From Thermoplasmata archaeon (lineage in GTDB: Archaea; Thermoplasmatota; Thermoplasmata; Thermoplasmatales; Thermoplasmataceae): DNA of 24,789 nt. The notes under the pieces were generated by a model. The model did not search any database. It worked only from the letters and a program-made list of their open reading frames with translations, and was not told where the DNA came from. Shown here in pieces: positions 22,949-24,789 of this stretch (the first letter of the stretch is position 1; the number at the start of each line of letters is the position of its first letter). The position numbers and the translations under genes are program-made. The stretch is from assembly GCA_021846695.1 (NCBI GenBank), contig JAJZWN010000016.1, positions 1 through 24,789 of the forward strand, in the 5' to 3' direction.

Positions 22949-23161
22949 ATGAAAACTGAGTGCACAATAGTACATAAATTCAATAATGAGGTATTATTGA
23001 GGGTGAATGACTGTATCGGACTCCATAACAAACTGGTTAATGAATATGATGCCGTTATAGGAAAAGTAACAAAAATATTAGGCCCTGTATCAGGTCCATA
23101 TGCACTCGCATATATAGCCAGCAAGGATGATAATATCCAGAAGGTATATATTAAATGTTAA
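22949..23161 (+). CDS. gar1: H/ACA RNP protein Gar1
   Basis: Gar1 is a core protein of H/ACA ribonucleoprotein, which uses guide RNAs to convert uridine to pseudouridine in rRNA. The 70-residue length fits archaeal Gar1, a single six-stranded beta barrel. The hallmark is VIGKVTKILGPVSGPYALAYI (37-56). The longest frame uses a TTG at 22931; the ATG at 22949 is preferred, because the TATA element lies about 27 nt away. Gar1 next to TFB is a recurrent archaeal pairing, as far as I recall. The stop codon is followed by the Shine-Dalgarno site of the next gene. Confidence 0.88.
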   Translation: MKTECTIVHKFNNEVLLRVNDCIGLHNKLVNEYDAVIGKVTKILGPVSGPYALAYIASKDDNIQKVYIKC

Positions 23162-23167
23162 GGTGAT
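23162..23167 (+). promoter_or_regulatory. Shine-Dalgarno site of the second tfb
   Basis: GGTGAT directly follows the gar1 stop codon, with 3 nt to the ATG. It matches the 16S rRNA pairing site and supports translation from a gar1-tfb mRNA. Confidence 0.7.
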
Positions 23168-23170
23168 AAA

Positions 23171-24106
23171 ATGGCAACAGAAAAGAAAAAAAATATTTAT
23201 GAGATAGACAAGTGTCCTGAGTGCGGTTCTTCACAGTTAGTAAGAGATTATGAACGTGGTGAATTAGTTTGCTCCAACTGTGGCCTTGTCATAGATGACA
23301 GTTATATTGATGAAGGGCCGGAATGGAGGGCTTTCGACTCAGAACAGAGTGAAAGCAGGGCCAGGACAGGTTCTCCAATGACATACACGATCCATGACAA
23401 GGGATTATCCACAGATATTTCATGGAAAAACAAAGATTCATATGGGAAATCAATACCAACAAGAAACAGGGCACAGCTGTACAGGCTCAGGAAGTGGCAG
23501 AAGAGAATAAAGGTATCAAATGCAGCAGAGCGGAATCTTTCACAGGCATTGCAGGAACTGGAAAGAATGGCTTCAAACCTGAGCATACCCAATGATGTCC
23601 GTGAAACATCTGCAGTTATCTACAGAAAAGCAGTTAAGCAGAATATGATCAGGGGCAGGTCCATAGAGGGAGTCGTAGCCGGATCAATTTATGCAGCATG
23701 CAGAATTACAAATGTTCCAAGGACACTGGATGAAATTGCATCTGTTACAAGGGTAAAGAAGAAAGAAATAGGCAGGACATACAGAATTATGGCCAGATAC
23801 CTGAAACTGAATATACTCCCATCAAAACCCGATGACTACGTGAACAGATTCTGTTCCAAGCTTAGATTATCAATGGAAGCCAGGAAGAGGGCTGAGGAAA
23901 TATTAAAAATGGCAATAGACAATGACCTGACATCTGGAAAAGGGCCTACAGGAGTTGCAGCAGCTGCAATATATATAGCATCTCTCATCACAGGGGAAAG
24001 AAGAACCCAGAGGGCAATTGCTGAAGTAGCCGGTGTTACTGAGGTAACTATTAGAAACAGATATAAGGAACTGACAGAAAAACTCAATTTAACAATTGAG
24101 GAGTGA
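23171..24106 (+). CDS. tfb: Transcription initiation factor B (TFB), second copy
   Basis: The 311-residue protein is a full TFB: zinc ribbon C15, C18, C34, C37, the B-reader [33 protein letters not shown], then two cyclin folds with [33 protein letters not shown] and the terminal [24 protein letters not shown]. It is similar along its length to the first copy but clearly diverged, for example [20 protein letters not shown] against EVNKKKIGKAYRHLAKELAL. The conserved context with gar1 and its start by a strong Shine-Dalgarno site suggest this is the housekeeping factor; that is inference. It ends 3 bp from the convergent pcc1-like gene. Confidence 0.95.
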   Translation: MATEKKKNIYEIDKCPECGSSQLVRDYERGELVCSNCGLVIDDSYIDEGPEWRAFDSEQSESRARTGSPMTYTIHDKGLSTDISWKNKDSYGKSIPTRNRAQLYRLRKWQKRIKVSNAAERNLSQALQELERMASNLSIPNDVRETSAVIYRKAVKQNMIRGRSIEGVVAGSIYAACRITNVPRTLDEIASVTRVKKKEIGRTYRIMARYLKLNILPSKPDDYVNRFCSKLRLSMEARKRAEEILKMAIDNDLTSGKGPTGVAAAAIYIASLITGERRTQRAIAEVAGVTEVTIRNRYKELTEKLNLTIEE

Positions 24107-24109
24107 ATT

Positions 24110-24316
24110 TTATAATTCACCGACTTTTTTATATGTCTCATAGTCCCTTATAATATCATCTACAAGATTGTAGATGGAACTTAATTTTACATTTATTATT
24201 TTTATTATAAGTTTATTGTTAGTGCATTCCATTTCTATATCCTGATTATTGTCCTGAATTAATGAATTATACAGTGCATTACAGTTATCTTCATCTATTG
24301 AAATGCATAGCTCCAT
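24110..24316 (-). CDS. pcc1: Pcc1-like KEOPS complex subunit
   Basis: KEOPS makes t6A37 in tRNAs that read ANN codons; Pcc1 dimerises and helps bind tRNA. The 68-residue protein has the Pcc1 layout: a beta strand (MELCISID), a helix with ALYNSLIQDN, two strands (DIEMECTN, KLIIKIINV), and a helix SSIYNLVDDIIRDYETYKKV, similar to the family signature around alRasvNs. The match is weaker than for other genes, so the assignment rests mainly on size and layout. An ATG at 24334 gives a six-residue hydrophobic extension (MLLLLF). I prefer the ATG at 24316, which lies 29 nt from the centre of the palindromic TATA region and matches the family start. Confidence 0.68.
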   Translation of the reverse strand: MELCISIDEDNCNALYNSLIQDNNQDIEMECTNNKLIIKIINVKLSSIYNLVDDIIRDYETYKKVGEL

Positions 24317-24336
24317 AAACAGTAATAATAACATTC

Positions 24337-24353
24337 ATTATAAAATTTATAAT
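24337..24353. promoter_or_regulatory. Palindromic TATA element shared by pcc1 and tRNA-Leu
   Basis: ATTATAAA-A-TTTATAAT is symmetrical around one base at 24345, so it reads as a TATA box on both strands. Its centre is 29 nt from the pcc1 ATG (24316) and 31 nt from the first tRNA-Leu base (24376), which suits a bidirectional core promoter. Confidence 0.55.
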
Positions 24354-24375
24354 ATATGATGCAATATCAGTGCAA

Positions 24376-24460
24376 GCGGAGGTTACCGAGTCAGGCTAAA
24401 GGTGATAGACTCAAAATCTATTCCCAAAGGGGTTCGCCGGTTCAAATCCGACCCTCCGCA
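24376..24460 (+). tRNA. tRNA-Leu (anticodon CAA)
   Basis: A class II cloverleaf of 85 nt. The acceptor stem is GCGGAGG with CCTCCGC, discriminator A. The D arm is ACC/GGT. The anticodon stem is ATAGA/TCTAT with loop CTCAAAA, giving CAA for UUG codons. The long variable arm is TCCCAAAGGGGTTC. The T arm is GCCGG/CCGAC with loop TTCAAAT and shows one C-A mismatch at the second pair. There is no intron and no encoded CCA. Confidence 0.95.
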
Positions 24461-24698
24461 CTATTGTTTTCTCTTAATACTGCTTTTTTAAAAATCCATA
24501 ATTTATCAGTTTCTTTATACACTACAGACCGGATTTTTATAAAATTAGGATAAAACTTTCATTTTACAGCTTTATAAAAAGTTACTGCACAACCAGAGTT
24601 TACAATAAGTTCAAAATTATCATTTCAGAGTTTAAAAAATGATAAGGAATATTCCAACATTCCAGTCAACTATTTATTAATTTATTAAATACCATAAC

Positions 24699-24789
24699 AT
24701 GTCAGATATTAAAGAATTGGAAGGCATAGCTTCTGAATTTATAGATAAAAGAGACTGGAGGCAGTTCCACACAATCAAAGACCTTGCAA
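24699..24789 (+). CDS. MazG-like nucleotide pyrophosphohydrolase, N-terminal part
   Basis: The gene runs off the window after 30 codons. The peptide MSDIKELEGIASEFIDKRDW continues RQFHTIKDLA. This matches the start of small MazG/dCTPase-like (RS21-C6 type) proteins, with the motif RDWxQFHxxKxLA. These hydrolyse non-canonical or excess dNTPs to monophosphates. The catalytic ExxE residues lie beyond the window edge. A/T-rich TATTTATTAA at about 24671-24680 lies 20-28 nt before the ATG, giving a plausible promoter. Confidence 0.82.
   Translation, partial: MSDIKELEGIASEFIDKRDWRQFHTIKDLA

Overview
The window reads as chromosomal DNA of an AT-rich euryarchaeon of the order Thermoplasmatales. A Ferroplasma- or Acidiplasma-like acidophile is the best guess, inferred from gene content and style and not proven. 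The archaeal markers are PCNA, two TFBs, Gar1, NMD3, ribosomal protein S3Ae, a Pcc1-like KEOPS subunit, ApgM-type phosphoglycerate mutase, the split GMP synthase subunit GuaAa, TrmI, a DUF2250 protein and an intron-containing elongator tRNA-Met. The surface protein carries repeats of the FNETGLPSGTQW type that I associate with Thermoplasmatales secreted proteins. Most genes have an A/T-rich TATA element about 22-30 nt before the start codon, which suggests mainly leaderless mRNAs.

Layout. 1-2505: the 3' end of an unknown gene, a rubrerythrin-like gene with an exact internal 138-bp duplication, a gene-poor gap, an unrecognised gene, a ribbon-helix-helix protein and a DUF1805 protein. 2567-7366: RNase Z, converging on a minus-strand cluster read in the order ahcY, FAH-family enzyme, 2H phosphoesterase, apgM. 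7716-10568: tRNA-Arg(CCU) almost touching PCNA tail to tail, then glutamate dehydrogenase, a DUF2250 protein and tRNA-Gly(CCC). 10569-13272: two gene-poor gaps flanking a large membrane-anchored surface protein with a DUF3494 (ice-binding-like) domain. 13273-18363: minus-strand tRNA-Met and rps3ae, then arginine deiminase, nmd3 and a DUF255 thioredoxin-domain protein. 18726-21780: histidine phosphatase, a DtxR/MntR-like regulator with a palindrome in its promoter, an unknown gene, and the pair guaAa-trmI. 21813-24789: two full-length TFB genes (one divergent from a gar1-tfb operon), a pcc1-like gene, tRNA-Leu(CAA), and the start of a MazG-like pyrophosphohydrolase.

Most of the window is housekeeping: translation and RNA maturation (RNase Z, tRNAs, TrmI, Gar1, Pcc1, S3Ae, NMD3), transcription and replication (TFBs, PCNA), and central metabolism (ApgM, GDH, SAH hydrolase, GuaAa, arginine deiminase). 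I see no insertion sequence, prophage, CRISPR array or defence island. The parts most worth a second look are the rubrerythrin duplication, the DUF3494 surface protein, the paired TFBs, the regulator with an altered metal site beside its own palindrome, and several sharp palindromes in promoters or gaps. Start codons were often moved inward from the longest open frame, to an ATG that sits at leaderless distance from a TATA element or matches the family N-terminus.
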